Notes: generated by a model from the sequence alone, not told the origin. Positions 12,196 through 22,698 are shown, counted from the first letter of the stretch. The stretch: DNA of 64,000 bases from Trichobilharzia szidati (GCA_944472155.2 OX235273.1:83136793-83200792), one strand, 5' to 3'. Numbers and translations: made by a program.

Positions 12196-12820
12196 TGTAA
12201 CATTTATATTCGTCTACTAATCTTATAATTATGTACCCCTTTCCAAAATTCTACACACCTTATGCATTATTCTATATACGACATTAATTATTTTGCCACT
12301 TGACATTAAACTATGATTATTATCACAAATATTTTAATTGCATGTCATACTAATATTATTTCATGTATTCACACCTTTGACCTAATTCCCTCACTGGATA
12401 TAATTTTTATAAAAAACCATATACATACGATTGTACAGCTTCATAATAAATTCGTTGAAAAGAGTCTCTTCGCTGAATATTGTGTTCTTAATAACACATT
12501 AGTTATGGGGTCAGTATATATGGAAAAGTTCAATTAAACAAGGTGACAAAAAAAGAATTAAGAAATACGCTATAGCTATTCATAATCTTATGCCCCCTTG
12601 TGTATTCAAAAACAGTTTGTCATTACTCTTAACCTACGTTGGTAATCCTTATTTGATTGGATTACCAAACGTTTGTGTTAATTATTCTTAATTCTTTTTT
12701 TGTCACTTCGTTTAATTTAACTTTTCCATATATATTGACTTGACAAGTAAATGTGTGATCAGATTGTTCGAAATATATAGTGCAAATACATCACATTTTT
12801 CAGATAATCTCCGTCTTCCA
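12196..12820. mobile_element. LTR-like insertion (possible solo LTR)
   Basis: The right arm of the foldback supplies the uninterrupted sequence (ACAGATTAGTTATG), so this 625-bp block is an insertion. It begins TGTAAC and ends TTCCA, compatible with TG...CA retroviral-type ends. The flanking ATTA and AATA could be a decayed 4-bp target duplication. It contains no ORF with motifs. Its last 80 bases (from GTGTGATCAGATTGTTCG) recur at 53753-53835 and 54220-54310. Inside, 12505-12565 and 12690-12740 form an inverted repeat enclosing a small hairpin (GGTAATCC/GGATTACC). The class is inferred from the ends only. Confidence 0.5.
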
Positions 12821-12936
12821 ATAGTTATGGGGTGTCAAAATAAATAGTCGTATTTGTGTGAGGAACGTGCTAGGCTGAAATCGATTACAAAATATTGTAA
12901 AACGGGAGACATTGGTGATTTTAGAACAAGACATAT

Positions 12937-12977
12937 AAGCGAACAATATTGTTTTCAATTAGATCTTCTTCAGGCTT
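12937..12977 (-). ncRNA. Hammerhead-ribozyme-like motif in the left Penelope 3' end
   Basis: The reverse complement is identical to the motif at 15583-15623 and the same reading applies: helix I AAGC/GCTT, core CTGAAGA, GAA box, palindromic helix III, and cytosine at the expected cleavage position. It lies just inside the outer end of the inverted pair. Confidence 0.55.
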
Positions 12978-13318
12978 TACTCTAATTTACATAGATTTAT
13001 ATATAAAATTTTTAACCAATGACGGTGATTTTGGGAATCAAATAATAATCTTAATAGTCTTAATAATAATAATAATAATAATGTGGTAAATGTTTTGAAC
13101 ATAGTTAATAACGATGATTATAATGATAACAAAATATTGATAATAAGGTTTATGCAGGTGATAAGAATAACAAAGATAGTATATATATATAAGTGTATAA
13201 ATAAATTGGGTCATATCTTAAAAGGTGAAGTGGAACGATAATCAGAGTTTAAATAAATATTATAAAAGTACAAAGGAGGTGGAAAATAAGAAAGGGTGGG
13301 AGGGTTTTTGAATACATT

Positions 13319-14299
13319 TCACCTAGGCCAAGGGAGAGACAAAGGTTGAACAAACTTCTTTTGTATGCAAAGACTAGGATTGTTCTCTCGAATTCCCATA
13401 GCTTCGGCTAAGTGTAAAAGACGGTTTCTGATTCCATTCGAAAGACTCGATGGAATACGATAGATAACTTTGAAAGCACTATTTTTGTCCACTTGGTGAC
13501 CGCTATCAATCAAATGAGCCAAAATAGAACTTCGTATGGATTTTATTTGACCTTTTCCGAACCATGAAGGAAGATGCTCATTAATGCGTTTGTTCAGCTG
13601 TCTAGTTGTTCGCCCTATATAGCTTTCTCCACAGGAGCAACTAAATTTATAAATACACATCGAAGTGGCACAACTAGGTAGCTTATCTTTCACTTGAGCA
13701 ATCAAAATTGGTCGGCTGGAAAATGACAAACAAAGGGTGGCGGCAGGATAAGTCCGTTTTATCGCTCTCGATAATCTCAGATGTAAGACTTCACTAGCCA
13801 CGTCCCCATTAAATTGAAGTTTCATGAACAGTTCTTTCTTTTTAACTGTTGTCAGTCTTTCTTTGTTGTACCTGGTATTCATATGTCTCCTAACAAATCT
13901 ACTAGGATAACCCATTTGGACCAGTGTATTTTGAATGTATCCTAGCTCATTTTCTAGGGAATCATCTGTACAAATACGTCTTGCTCTATTCGTTAGGCAT
14001 CTGACCAAATTGATTTTATATCGGATTGGTACAAAACTGAAGAAATGTGTATATTGTCCTACAGATGTAGGTTTTCTATAGACATCTCTCTTGAGTGAAC
14101 CATCCTCTCTTCTGCTCAATTGGACGTCAAGAAAATGTAATCCACCATCGTGTTCTTCTTCACACGTGAAGATGAGCGATGGATGTGCATCATTAAACTT
14201 TTTTAACATTACATTCTTGTCAGTTTTCACATCAAGAATAATGAACGTATCATCAACATAACGAAAATAAGAATCAGTTTCCTCTATTACTTGTCTCAT
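13319..14299 (-). CDS. Penelope-like RT/GIY-YIG polyprotein, 5'-truncated (left copy)
   Basis: 326 open codons with no internal stop. The product is the C-terminal part of a Penelope-type polyprotein. Residues 14-17 are YVDD, the metal-binding motif C of reverse transcriptase, so the fingers and most of the palm are missing. RT-distal sequence follows with LHFLDVQLSRREDGSL and VYRKPTSVGQYTHFFSF. The GIY-YIG endonuclease starts near residue 215 with a Cys-rich lead (CIYKFSCSCGESYIGRTTR), then LNKRINEH and ILAHLIDSGH. It ends CIQKKFVQPLSLPWPR. The apparent Met is where truncated sequence begins to be open, not a natural start. The protein is identical to the right copy from YVDD on. It should be inactive as an RT. 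Confidence 0.9.
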   Translation of the reverse strand: MRQVIEETDSYFRYVDDTFIILDVKTDKNVMLKKFNDAHPSLIFTCEEEHDGGLHFLDVQLSRREDGSLKRDVYRKPTSVGQYTHFFSFVPIRYKINLVRCLTNRARRICTDDSLENELGYIQNTLVQMGYPSRFVRRHMNTRYNKERLTTVKKKELFMKLQFNGDVASEVLHLRLSRAIKRTYPAATLCLSFSSRPILIAQVKDKLPSCATSMCIYKFSCSCGESYIGRTTRQLNKRINEHLPSWFGKGQIKSIRSSILAHLIDSGHQVDKNSAFKVIYRIPSSLSNGIRNRLLHLAEAMGIRENNPSLCIQKKFVQPLSLPWPR

Positions 14300-15241
14300 T
14301 ATGTTGATGATACGTTCATTATTCTTGATGTGAAAACTGACAAGAATGTAATGTTAAAAAAGTTTAATGATGCACATCCATCGCTCATCTTCACGTGTGA
14401 AGAAGAACACGATGGTGGATTACATTTTCTTGACGTCCAATTGAGCAGAAGAGAGGATGGTTCACTCAAGAGAGATGTCTATAGAAAACCTACATCTGTA
14501 GGACAATATACACATTTCTTCAGTTTTGTACCAATCCGATATAAAATCAATTTGGTCAGATGCCTAACGAATAGAGCAAGACGTATTTGTACAGATGATT
14601 CCCTAGAAAATGAGCTAGGATACATTCAAAATACGCTGGTCCAAATGGGTTATCCTAGTAGATTTGTTAGGAGACATATGAATACCAGGTACAACAAAGA
14701 AAGACTGACAACAGTTAAAAAGAAAGAACTGTTCATGAAACTTCAATTTAATGGGGACGTGGCTAGTGAAGTCTTACATCTGAGATTATCGAGAGCGATA
14801 AAACGGACTTATCCTGCCGCCACCCTTTGTTTGTCATTTTCCAGCCGACCAATTTTGATTGCTCAAGTGAAAGATAAGCTACCTAGTTGTGCCACTTCGA
14901 TGTGTATTTATAAATTTAGTTGCTCCTGTGGAGAAAGCTATATAGGGCGAACAACTAGACAGCTGAACAAACGCATTAATGAGCATCTTCCTTCATGGTT
15001 CGGAAAAGGTCAAATAAAATCCATACGAAGTTCTATTTTGGCTCATTTGATTGATAGCGGTCACCAAGTGGACAAAAATAGTGCTTTCAAAGTTATCTAT
15101 CGTATTCCATCGAGTCTTTCGAATGGAATCAGAAACCGTCTTTTACACTTAGCCGAAGCTATGGGAATTCGAGAGAACAATCCTAGTCTTTGCATACAAA
15201 AGAAGTTTGTTCAACCTTTGTCTCTCCCTTGGCCTAGGTGA
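14300..15241 (+). CDS. Penelope-like RT/GIY-YIG polyprotein, 5'-truncated (right copy)
   Basis: Mirror copy of the ORF at 13319-14299. Element sequence begins exactly at the YVDD codons (14300); the three codons before it (ATG at 14291) come from the other copy's upstream DNA, so the start is artificial. The 314 shared residues are identical between copies. They contain the end of the RT and a full-length GIY-YIG domain with YIGRTT at residues 217-222 and the helix RQLNKRINEH after it. Strict preservation of both frames suggests a recent insertion or gene conversion between arms. The 3' UTR runs to about 15661. Confidence 0.9.
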   Translation, partial: YVDDTFIILDVKTDKNVMLKKFNDAHPSLIFTCEEEHDGGLHFLDVQLSRREDGSLKRDVYRKPTSVGQYTHFFSFVPIRYKINLVRCLTNRARRICTDDSLENELGYIQNTLVQMGYPSRFVRRHMNTRYNKERLTTVKKKELFMKLQFNGDVASEVLHLRLSRAIKRTYPAATLCLSFSSRPILIAQVKDKLPSCATSMCIYKFSCSCGESYIGRTTRQLNKRINEHLPSWFGKGQIKSIRSSILAHLIDSGHQVDKNSAFKVIYRIPSSLSNGIRNRLLHLAEAMGIRENNPSLCIQKKFVQPLSLPWPR

Positions 15242-15582
15242 ACTGTATTCAAAAACCCTCCCACCCTTTCTTATTTTCCACCTCCTTTGTACTTTTATAA
15301 TATTTATTTAAACTCTGATTATCGTTCCACTTCACCTTTTAAGATATGACCCAATTTATTTATACACTTATATATATATACTATCTTTGTTATTCTTATC
15401 ACCTGCATAAACCTTATTATCAATATTTTGTTATCATTATAATCATCGTTATTAACTATGTTCAAAACATTTACCACATTATTATTATTATTATTATTAA
15501 GACTATTAAGATTATTATTTGATTCCCAAAATCACCGTCATTGGTTAAAAATTTTATATATAAATCTATGTAAATTAGAGTA

Positions 15583-15623
15583 AAGCCTGAAGAAGATCTA
15601 ATTGAAAACAATATTGTTCGCTT
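15583..15623 (+). ncRNA. Hammerhead-ribozyme-like motif in the right Penelope 3' end
   Basis: Helix I pairs AAGC (15583-15586) with GCTT (15620-15623). The core CTGAAGA (15587-15593) fits CUGANGA. GAA is at 15604-15606. Helix III is the palindrome AACAATATTGTT (15607-15618), followed by C at 15619 in the cleavage position, giving a UUC triplet. The ten bases of helix II (AGATCTAATT) pair poorly, which is the weak point. Hammerheads are known in Penelope-like elements and in schistosome Sm-alpha repeats. Activity is not shown. Confidence 0.6.
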
Positions 15624-16083
15624 ATATGTCTTGTTCTTATATTATAAATGGGAATATTTCAAGACATTGGTGATTAATCATAATAGATTTGCAGAGTGTG
15701 GGGTAGGAAATTTGACAAGTCAGTTCAAGGTTATAAAAGGTGTCAGGTGAGTGGCTAGTACAAAGTCGTCTGTGTTAAACAGGAGATAGTATGACTGCAA
15801 CACAGACCACTTTGTACTAGCCACTCACCTGACACCTTTTATAACCTTGAACTGACTTGTCAATTTTCCTACCCCACACTCTGCAAATCTATTATGATTA
15901 ATCACCAATGTCTCCCGTTTTACAATATTTTGTAATCGAATTCAGCCTAGCACGTTTGTCACACAAATACGACTATTTATTTTGACAACTCATAACTAAT
16001 CTGTTATTCTACGTTAAAAATGTATCCGCCGCATAACTGGCCTTTATTGTAACGGCAACAAATATTATATTTTATATTTGTAA

Positions 16084-16123
16084 GAACCTGAAGAGAAATT
16101 ATTGAAAAGAATATTCTTCGTTC
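16084..16123 (+). ncRNA. Hammerhead-ribozyme-like motif, separate Penelope 3' fragment
   Basis: Helix I pairs GAAC (16084-16087) with GTTC (16120-16123). The core is CTGAAGA (16088-16094) and GAA is at 16104-16106. Helix III is the palindrome AAGAATATTCTT (16107-16118), and the cleavage-site base is C at 16119. Compared with 15583-15623, helices I and III both changed on both strands, so pairing is kept. Helix II (GAAATTATT) is again weak. About 55 bp of Penelope-like 3' tail follow (TTTTAATTCATAATATGGGA). Confidence 0.6.
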
Positions 16124-16179
16124 AGATTGACTTTTAATTCATAATATGGGAATTTTCCACACTATCAAATCTTCTATTT

Positions 16180-17930
16180 GTGTTCAACTTTATACTACTT
16201 GCCATTAGTAAGTAGTCTTTCTTACTTCTTAAAGACGGATTAGTTTGCGATCGAGGTTTAACCCACCTAATGTATTTGGGCACTTTTTGATGCATGGTAA
16301 TTAATTTCTTATAGTTGAACATTACTTGCTCTATATTCTTTATTTCTGTACTCGTTACTGTTGAACACTGTTTATTCGCATCCCTTTATTCCGTGTCTGG
16401 CATTAACAAGCTGTTTAAATAACACGTGGATCGTCTTTGACACGGCTCTACTGTTTTTGGATTATTGACTCAGACTGACTGTGATTTTCGACACAGACAC
16501 ATCACAATCGAGGTTTGTATATTGCATTTCATATTTTATGTTTAATATTTTACCGTAGTTTGGACATATCCTGTTTATTCGAATTTAAGTCAACACACAA
16601 AGTGGAGTTGTAATCATTGTTGGATTCCTGGTTGTCTATACATCAGTCAACTTGATATGTGTGTTCACTCACAATACTTCAGTCAATGATTTCACCACAT
16701 ATGTCACCATGTATTGATTTGATTGTCTGATCCACTTGTTATTCGGATAAGCAGTGGTGAATGAACTGTCAAACAGTGTGCGGGGGGAAGAAACTGTTCA
16801 CTTCAACTTTTCAAATTTACAAATCACTTCGTAGTACTTTTACGTTTATTCATCCTGCTTATATTGAATGAATTTATAGAAGTCATCGGGTAATCGATGG
16901 TGTCAAAGTATGCTATAGTCAAACATATTTTAATTTGCTCAGTAGATAACAGGGTGAATGTAGCAAAATGAACACTCAGCTTCCCTGAAACTGTTTGCAA
17001 CTCAGCCTAGTGTTTCTTTGTTGATTATTTGCATGATAACTTATGCTGATTTTATTACACTCACTAACCATTCATTTCAACAATTTCCAGGAAGCAGACG
17101 TGTGGAAACTACTGGTAAATTAGGTAGAATTCGACTATGTCAGAACAACGGAAGCATGTGACTAGCTGAGGATAGTGTGACTTGTTTGTGAATGCAAGAC
17201 AGTATTTAACCAGAAATAGAATTGATTCTGTGGGAACATTTTGTATTTGACTAAAGTAAGATATTTACTCTGGATAATTACCTGATCGACGAAAACATCA
17301 CAACTGACATAAAATGTGTCCAGACAGAATTTACTCTTACGGAGATAGGACGACATAAAACTAGAGGATTTAAATGAGATTAAATAATATAAACTTTTTA
17401 CAATTAAGAAATTGAAACTGACAACAGACTGATGGGCGGTACGGAGGCAAATCGAGAATCAATAATGCCTTCTGACTATAGTTGCTGTCGTGTCATTCTA
17501 AGATAATGATTTGAAATCTGTTGAAGAACCAATACAAATCAGAGATTCCTTATTCGAGTCGTGTCAGGTGTCGGTGTACATGTAGCTACCAGGGATGTGT
17601 ACCACTCAAGAGTCTCGAACTAGAATGAAACGCCTTTCCGGTTCTCAGCGCTGAGTATTATTATCATTATTATTGATACTATTGGCCACCATTTGAACGG
17701 TAATCATGCATATCTTACTGGTTAATTTCACACACACTATCATTCTATTTAGTTCTAATTATTCATTCCTCTAAGCTTGTATAACGGTTCCTACACGAGA
17801 CAACCTATTATCTTCTCTTCTACTAACATTAACTGCATATTTTGTAAACACTGATATTGCTATAAAAACCAACACCATCTTTTCAACTGAACCCATTCCA
17901 CACTACCATTTATAGCGCTATTATTCATAA
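16180..17930. other. Stretch with no recognisable gene
   Basis: Only short ORFs are present (16134-16322 and 17162-17356 on the minus strand), without motifs. I could not match it to other parts of the window. Confidence 0.35.
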
Positions 17931-17990
17931 GGTTATGTTTCCGCATTCGCTGCCTAGTTGATGGAAATGTTTACAGATTTGAAACTGTTC

Positions 17991-18110
17991 GAACCGAAGG
18001 CAAAGTTGTTGAAAAAACAATTGTTCACTTAAATATTTCTTATTTGAAGTGTTCAAAGAGAATTTCGAAATTACGCAAATCAAATATCTTTCCACACATC
18101 TCAAATCCAT
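17991..18110 (+). pseudogene. Decayed Penelope 3' end with hammerhead relic
   Basis: GAAC-CGAAGG, GTTGTTGAA and the palindrome AACAATTGTT then C line up with the hammerhead-like motifs at 15583 and 16084. The core is mutated (CGAAGG for CTGANGA) and helix I no longer pairs. The following bases resemble the Penelope 3' tail. It ends about 130 bp before the conserved upstream block of protease gene A. Confidence 0.45.
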
Positions 18111-18243
18111 TATGCTAAGAGAACTCAGTTGCGCATATATCGTATATATTTAGTTATTCATAAAGCACGTTTACATTTGCCATCATTCGCAAACATCACT
18201 TAATAATATACTGACAACAAACAAAATCACAGTGATCTCCAAT

Positions 18244-18343
18244 CAGAAATTTCGTTGTTACGAGCGTGTTAATATAAGAGTATGCACATTTAGACAGAAA
18301 AACATCGTCAACGTTTTCGCATCTCCTTCTGATATTCATTGCA
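18244..18343 (+). promoter_or_regulatory. Putative promoter and 5' UTR of protease gene A
   Basis: The 100 bp before the ATG align with the 100 bp before gene B (59470-59575, other strand). They share an ATATAA-type block (around 18270), an AGACAGAAA/AGCAGAAAG block, a CATCTCCTTCT-like block, and ATTCATTGCAATG around the start. The TATA-like box about 70 bp upstream of the ATG is a plausible core promoter. No transcription start can be read from sequence. Confidence 0.35.
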
Positions 18344-21300
18344 ATGAATTTGATCATATTTCTCATCTGTTTGTGTCATGTGAATTCTGAGATTATCAAG
18401 ATTCCATTGCACCCAGTGACTGGAATCAGTTCAATGCTGAATCCATATCGGAAACTGTTCAGGGTATTACAACGAAGTTGGGTGGATTTATTGAATGGAG
18501 CAGATACACCAACATCAGAACCGCTATATAATTATGGCAATGTAAGTTGACTTTTAGTAATGACGCGAATGTTTGTTGATTTGAGTGATATCTGAATCTG
18601 CAGTACCAGATAACCAATGTAAGTCTAATATTGAAATATTTTTTGCTGAATGTAGAATCAGGGTACCTAAAATGATTTCGTTGTTACTGTTTGAGTAAGA
18701 AAATAAGCTGTTGTGATTTTCTCCCCTGACTATATCACCAGTAGGTGTTAATTGGAGGAGAATGTTTACGTATTACTGTCTCTCCTTGTTAGCGGTTCAA
18801 TCAATTTTCATCAGGCCTACAAATTTGATATTAATGTGACACGATAGTCTACAATACACCGTGGTTTAGATGTCACATGTAAATAAATAATACCGCAACA
18901 CCGTGACACAAAATAAAAGTATTTAATGACGGATTGGTACTCTTGCACACTGCTTTACTTCTATTTTTTCTTTGATCAGATTTCATAATCTGAATTGTCA
19001 AATCTTCCATGCTGTATTGCCAATATTTCGATGACTTTCACTTTAATAGTATTCCACACATGGATACAATAATGAAATATTCGTAGAAGTCTTTTAAAAC
19101 CACTTATTATTGTCATTAATGTAGACTAGTTCATCATGACGCTGAAATGACAGGCGATTTTCCAAATCTCGCGTTCATTATATCCTTTTCAGATTCAGTA
19201 CTATGGAGAATTACTAGTGGGAACGCCACCACAAAAGTTTCGTGTACTCTTCGATACAGGATCAACCGAAACTTGGCTCCCCTCAAGAAAATGTTGGTTT
19301 CTCGACATTCCATGTTGGTTCATTCGATTCTACGACAGTTCAAAATCATCCACCTACCAGTCAAATGGTACCAAATTTAATATAAGTTACCTGATTGGCA
19401 GTTACTCTGGATTTTGGAGTATGGATACAATGCAGGTATTGTGGTTTTACGACTTGAATTGACATTGGTTTCAGATAAACTCCTTAGTTATTCGCAACCA
19501 GGCATTTGCTGAAGTGACAAATGTGTTTTCCGATGATTTCTTTGGTAGTAAGTATGATGGAATCATTGGTATGTCAAGAAGAAATGTGTCAAGATATGGG
19601 AACACTCCATTCTTCCCGAATATACTCTCTCAGTCAAAGGATATGGATCCAGTATTTTCGTTCTATTTGAATCGGTAGGTTCTAAATTACATCATGGTAG
19701 TATTACACTTGCAATCAACGGCTGATAGTTACTAGATTTATGAGTAGTTCTCTGCCATTCATATCTGTCTGGTGTGACTAATGTGACTCGATATTTATTT
19801 ATTCTTAATACAGATCCACTTTTAAGGAAGTAGGTTTAATCATCTTTATATGAATACATAAAATGAATCTCCACCGTAAAATAAAATTGGAATTCATCAA
19901 ACAGGAAGTAGTTTTAGACAATATACGAATAAGAGTTTGGAGAAAGACTTGACAAATGCATTTTTCAGGGTGTATGTGACTTGCTCCATTTGAGCAAGAT
20001 AATTATGGACACTCATTGAATTACCTCAATACAGTAATCTAGCTCCACACATCCCTCAATCAATTATTAGCTCCAAAGTTGATACATAGCTGAGCGAAAA
20101 TTATTCCTGCGTGAAATTAGATGCATTGCTACCCTCTCGAGATGTTTTCTCAAGAAACAATACACACAGTGATTTACAGAAGTGCTCACATATTTTAGGG
20201 CCAAAAACAAATCCAATACATTCTTCGGTTTCGCCACAATCGACGATAGTGTTTCTTCCATTTGTACAGTGTGATCATTCTCAATGGACTTTTGGAAACT
20301 ATCTCCTCATCTGCTGTTACAGACATTGAATTACCAGCGTATTCGCGACGATTGTTTGTCATGAGTAGTGTCTTCTAGTGCACACTGAGCTGAAAGTGTG
20401 CACAATTATGACATTATATTTGGAAAATAATAGTGCCTTATAGTACTGTCTTAACTTGCATCGTTTTCACTTGCAACTCGAATGGCACTGAAATGTGAAG
20501 TGTTGGAGGCAACTATTGAATTTTGTGATTTCATGCAAATTCGCGCGTCATGTTTATCATGATCACCATTCAAATTTATGTTGGATGAAGGCTAAATTGA
20601 ACTCACTTCTAACCAAGTAAGCTAAGCACACTTTTCGTGTTTTGTATTTTGTAGAAAGAACGGTCATGTCGGTGGAGAGATGGTGATTGGTGGTGTCAAT
20701 CCTGAATATTTTATTGGAGATTTTGAAAACTTGCCTGTCGTTTCTCATAACCGTTGGTCTGTTATAATCAAAAGGTAGTCAACCTATGCTTGCATGACTT
20801 CATAGGCAAACATATCATTTTTTCAAGTGGACATTAAGACCATAGGAAGTGTGGAGTGGTTGTCACAGTTATGTCTTCTAATCAAAGTATATTTAATACA
20901 CGCAACAATTCCCACTTTTTCCAGTAATAAAAGTCATACACTCAAGTAAAAGTCTATTGGATGAGATATGCCTTGATAATTCCAGATGACAAATTAGTGG
21001 ACAGTTATTCTGCATCCCTAATTTATTATAGTTGGTTTGAACCTGAAATACTCTCTTCTAGTACAAATAAAGCAGTCATTTGACCACCATCACCTCAACA
21101 CATGAAAACCGATTCCCCTTCTACTAAACAACATCACAAATGCTGACTATCTATTTATACTTGCGATAAACACACAGATGCTGGCGTGACAACTTACTGG
21201 CCAACTTTCACTGAGTTATCGAGGAAAGTGTCATCTATTTGATTTTAATCTGTTGACAACCTGAGTGGTTTATCTGGAAACGAATGCCATTTGAAATGCT

Positions 21301-22665
21301 GATAGTGTGTAGTGAAGTTGCCTTGAGCAATCTCAAGTGGAAACTTTCATGGTGTGCGTAATTTCAGCATGGTTTGTATGTGTTCACGAGTATTCCAGTG
21401 AAGAAAGTCATTAGAATGATTTAGTGAATGTTGTTACTGGCTGAAGTTGCAAGAAATTTTGATGAGAGCTGAAAGTTAATCAAGAGACAGGGATTTGTGT
21501 ATTCGTGTGGAGATGACTGAGGAGAACTAAGTATGCCCATTGCGTCTGATTATTAGGATGAGTGATTTTGTGGTTGGATTAATTTATATCAATACACTCT
21601 TCACTGCATAGACTGGTTAATGTTTCAGGTGTATTTGTTTTAACATGTTTAGCATGAAGATAGGTGGAGCAGATTTTTGCCTTGGAAAATGCATTGGTAT
21701 TATAGATACTGGAACGTCTTTGATACTGGGACATAGCAGAGCGGTGGATGTGATGAATGATCATCTTGGTGCCAAATGGAGTGGTGATGGGGGTTATTCA
21801 CTCGACTGTAATTACATTCACATGCTCCCTGTAATTGAGTTTGTCTTCAGGAGGAAGACCTATGTACTTAGCCCGAAGGATTACGTGCTTAAGGTGAGTA
21901 TAATCACTCAGTTGAACTTTCTGATTCTGTTGTGATCAGCACACTGAGAAAACATCTTCACCAATTTCACTAGTTTTCATTCAACAGACAGCCAAGTATT
22001 GTGAAATCCATACAACCAGTGTGGATTGATTTTAGTCACTTATCTGTAGAAGTGAACGGCTTTCTGTGTGAAATGTCAGCTTCTAATATGATTTGTACGG
22101 CGTTCTTTCCATCCAATCGGTTAACTCTTATATCACGAATGGAAGGAATCGCCAGACAAATTAAAATTCATTTGTGGAGTCACCAGCACCAACTTATCAA
22201 ATAAATTTCAGATTATCACAGTTACTCACCACTTTCCTTTCTGTGACTTCTCTCTAGAAAATGCTGTCAGCCTCAAATAATTCTGAACAACTTCATCCAC
22301 TTCCATTATTTTACATAAGTAACCGTCAAATTTTATCAGCATATTCGAGTCAGCTCCATGGGAACGCACACTATTTGTGTTCTGGTCAGTTGGAGTTGCC
22401 TGTAGAAGTAGGCGAATTCGACATCCACTAAGATTGTTCTCAATTTTCTTTACAGGGCAGGAAGTCTGAAAGTGATTAAAATTCACTGTAATTTTGATTT
22501 TAGGGGGAAAACTGGTTGTATACAGACTGTACATCACCTTTTGCCAGCAATGATAAATTACCCTCTGGATATTGGGTTCTCGGCGATGTATTCATGAGCA
22601 AGTTTTACACTGTATTCGATTTCGGTGAGTCCCAGATAAGATTAGCTGATGTTGACGATGACTAA
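18344..22665 (+). CDS. Cathepsin D-like aspartic protease, gene A (intact, six exons)
   Basis: Exons 18344-18541, 19193-19435, 19475-19674, 20655-20774, 21629-21893 and 22504-22665 join in phase with GT-AG introns, giving 395 residues. Residues 1-15 are a signal peptide ([15 protein letters not shown]), followed by an A1 propeptide ([10 protein letters not shown]). The first catalytic motif is DTGSTETW (Asp87), the second DTGTSL (Asp280). The flap Tyr is kept ([12 protein letters not shown]) but the usual YGTG reads [27 protein letters not shown] and the C-terminal [18 protein letters not shown] are family signatures. Family members are lysosomal or secreted endopeptidases; in blood flukes they digest host haemoglobin in the gut. 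Whether this divergent paralogue does so is inference. Intron 2 is only 39 nt. It is the sole uninterrupted protease gene here. Confidence 0.88.
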
Positions 22666-22698
22666 ACCTCGTTGTACTGGATCCCGTGAATCACTGAA

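Larger units (their letters stand above)
12921..15661. mobile_element. Inverted head-to-head pair of Penelope-like retroelements with 14-bp target duplication
   Basis: Two 5'-truncated copies point away from each other. The arms 12921-14260 and 14300-15639 are close to identical, separated by 39 bp that belong to the left copy. The pair is flanked by AGACATTGGTGATT at 12907-12920 and again at 15662-15675. The foldback's other arm has this sequence once, so the site before insertion is known. The right copy's 3' end is about 22 bp longer than the left one. Each copy holds part of the RT and a complete GIY-YIG domain, then a 3' UTR with an (AAT)n run and a hammerhead-like motif. Penelope-like elements commonly insert as tandem or inverted partial copies. 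Confidence 0.9.
12120..16074. mobile_element. Foldback (MITE-like) element with two later insertions in its left arm
   Basis: Two arms are reverse complements. The outer parts are 12120-12195 and about 15995-16074. The middle parts are 12823-12920 and about 15895-15990. The inner parts are 15662-15773 and 15793-15908, with a loop of about 20 bp. Without the LTR-like insertion and the Penelope pair the original is about 570 bp. The outer ends begin AAATATAATATTTGTTG. The flanks TATTTGTG (12112-12119) and TATTTGTA (16075-16082) may be a 7-8 bp target duplication, as in hAT- or Mutator-type transposons, but no transposase is present. The arms differ at scattered bases, which argues against an assembly hairpin. 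Confidence 0.7.
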
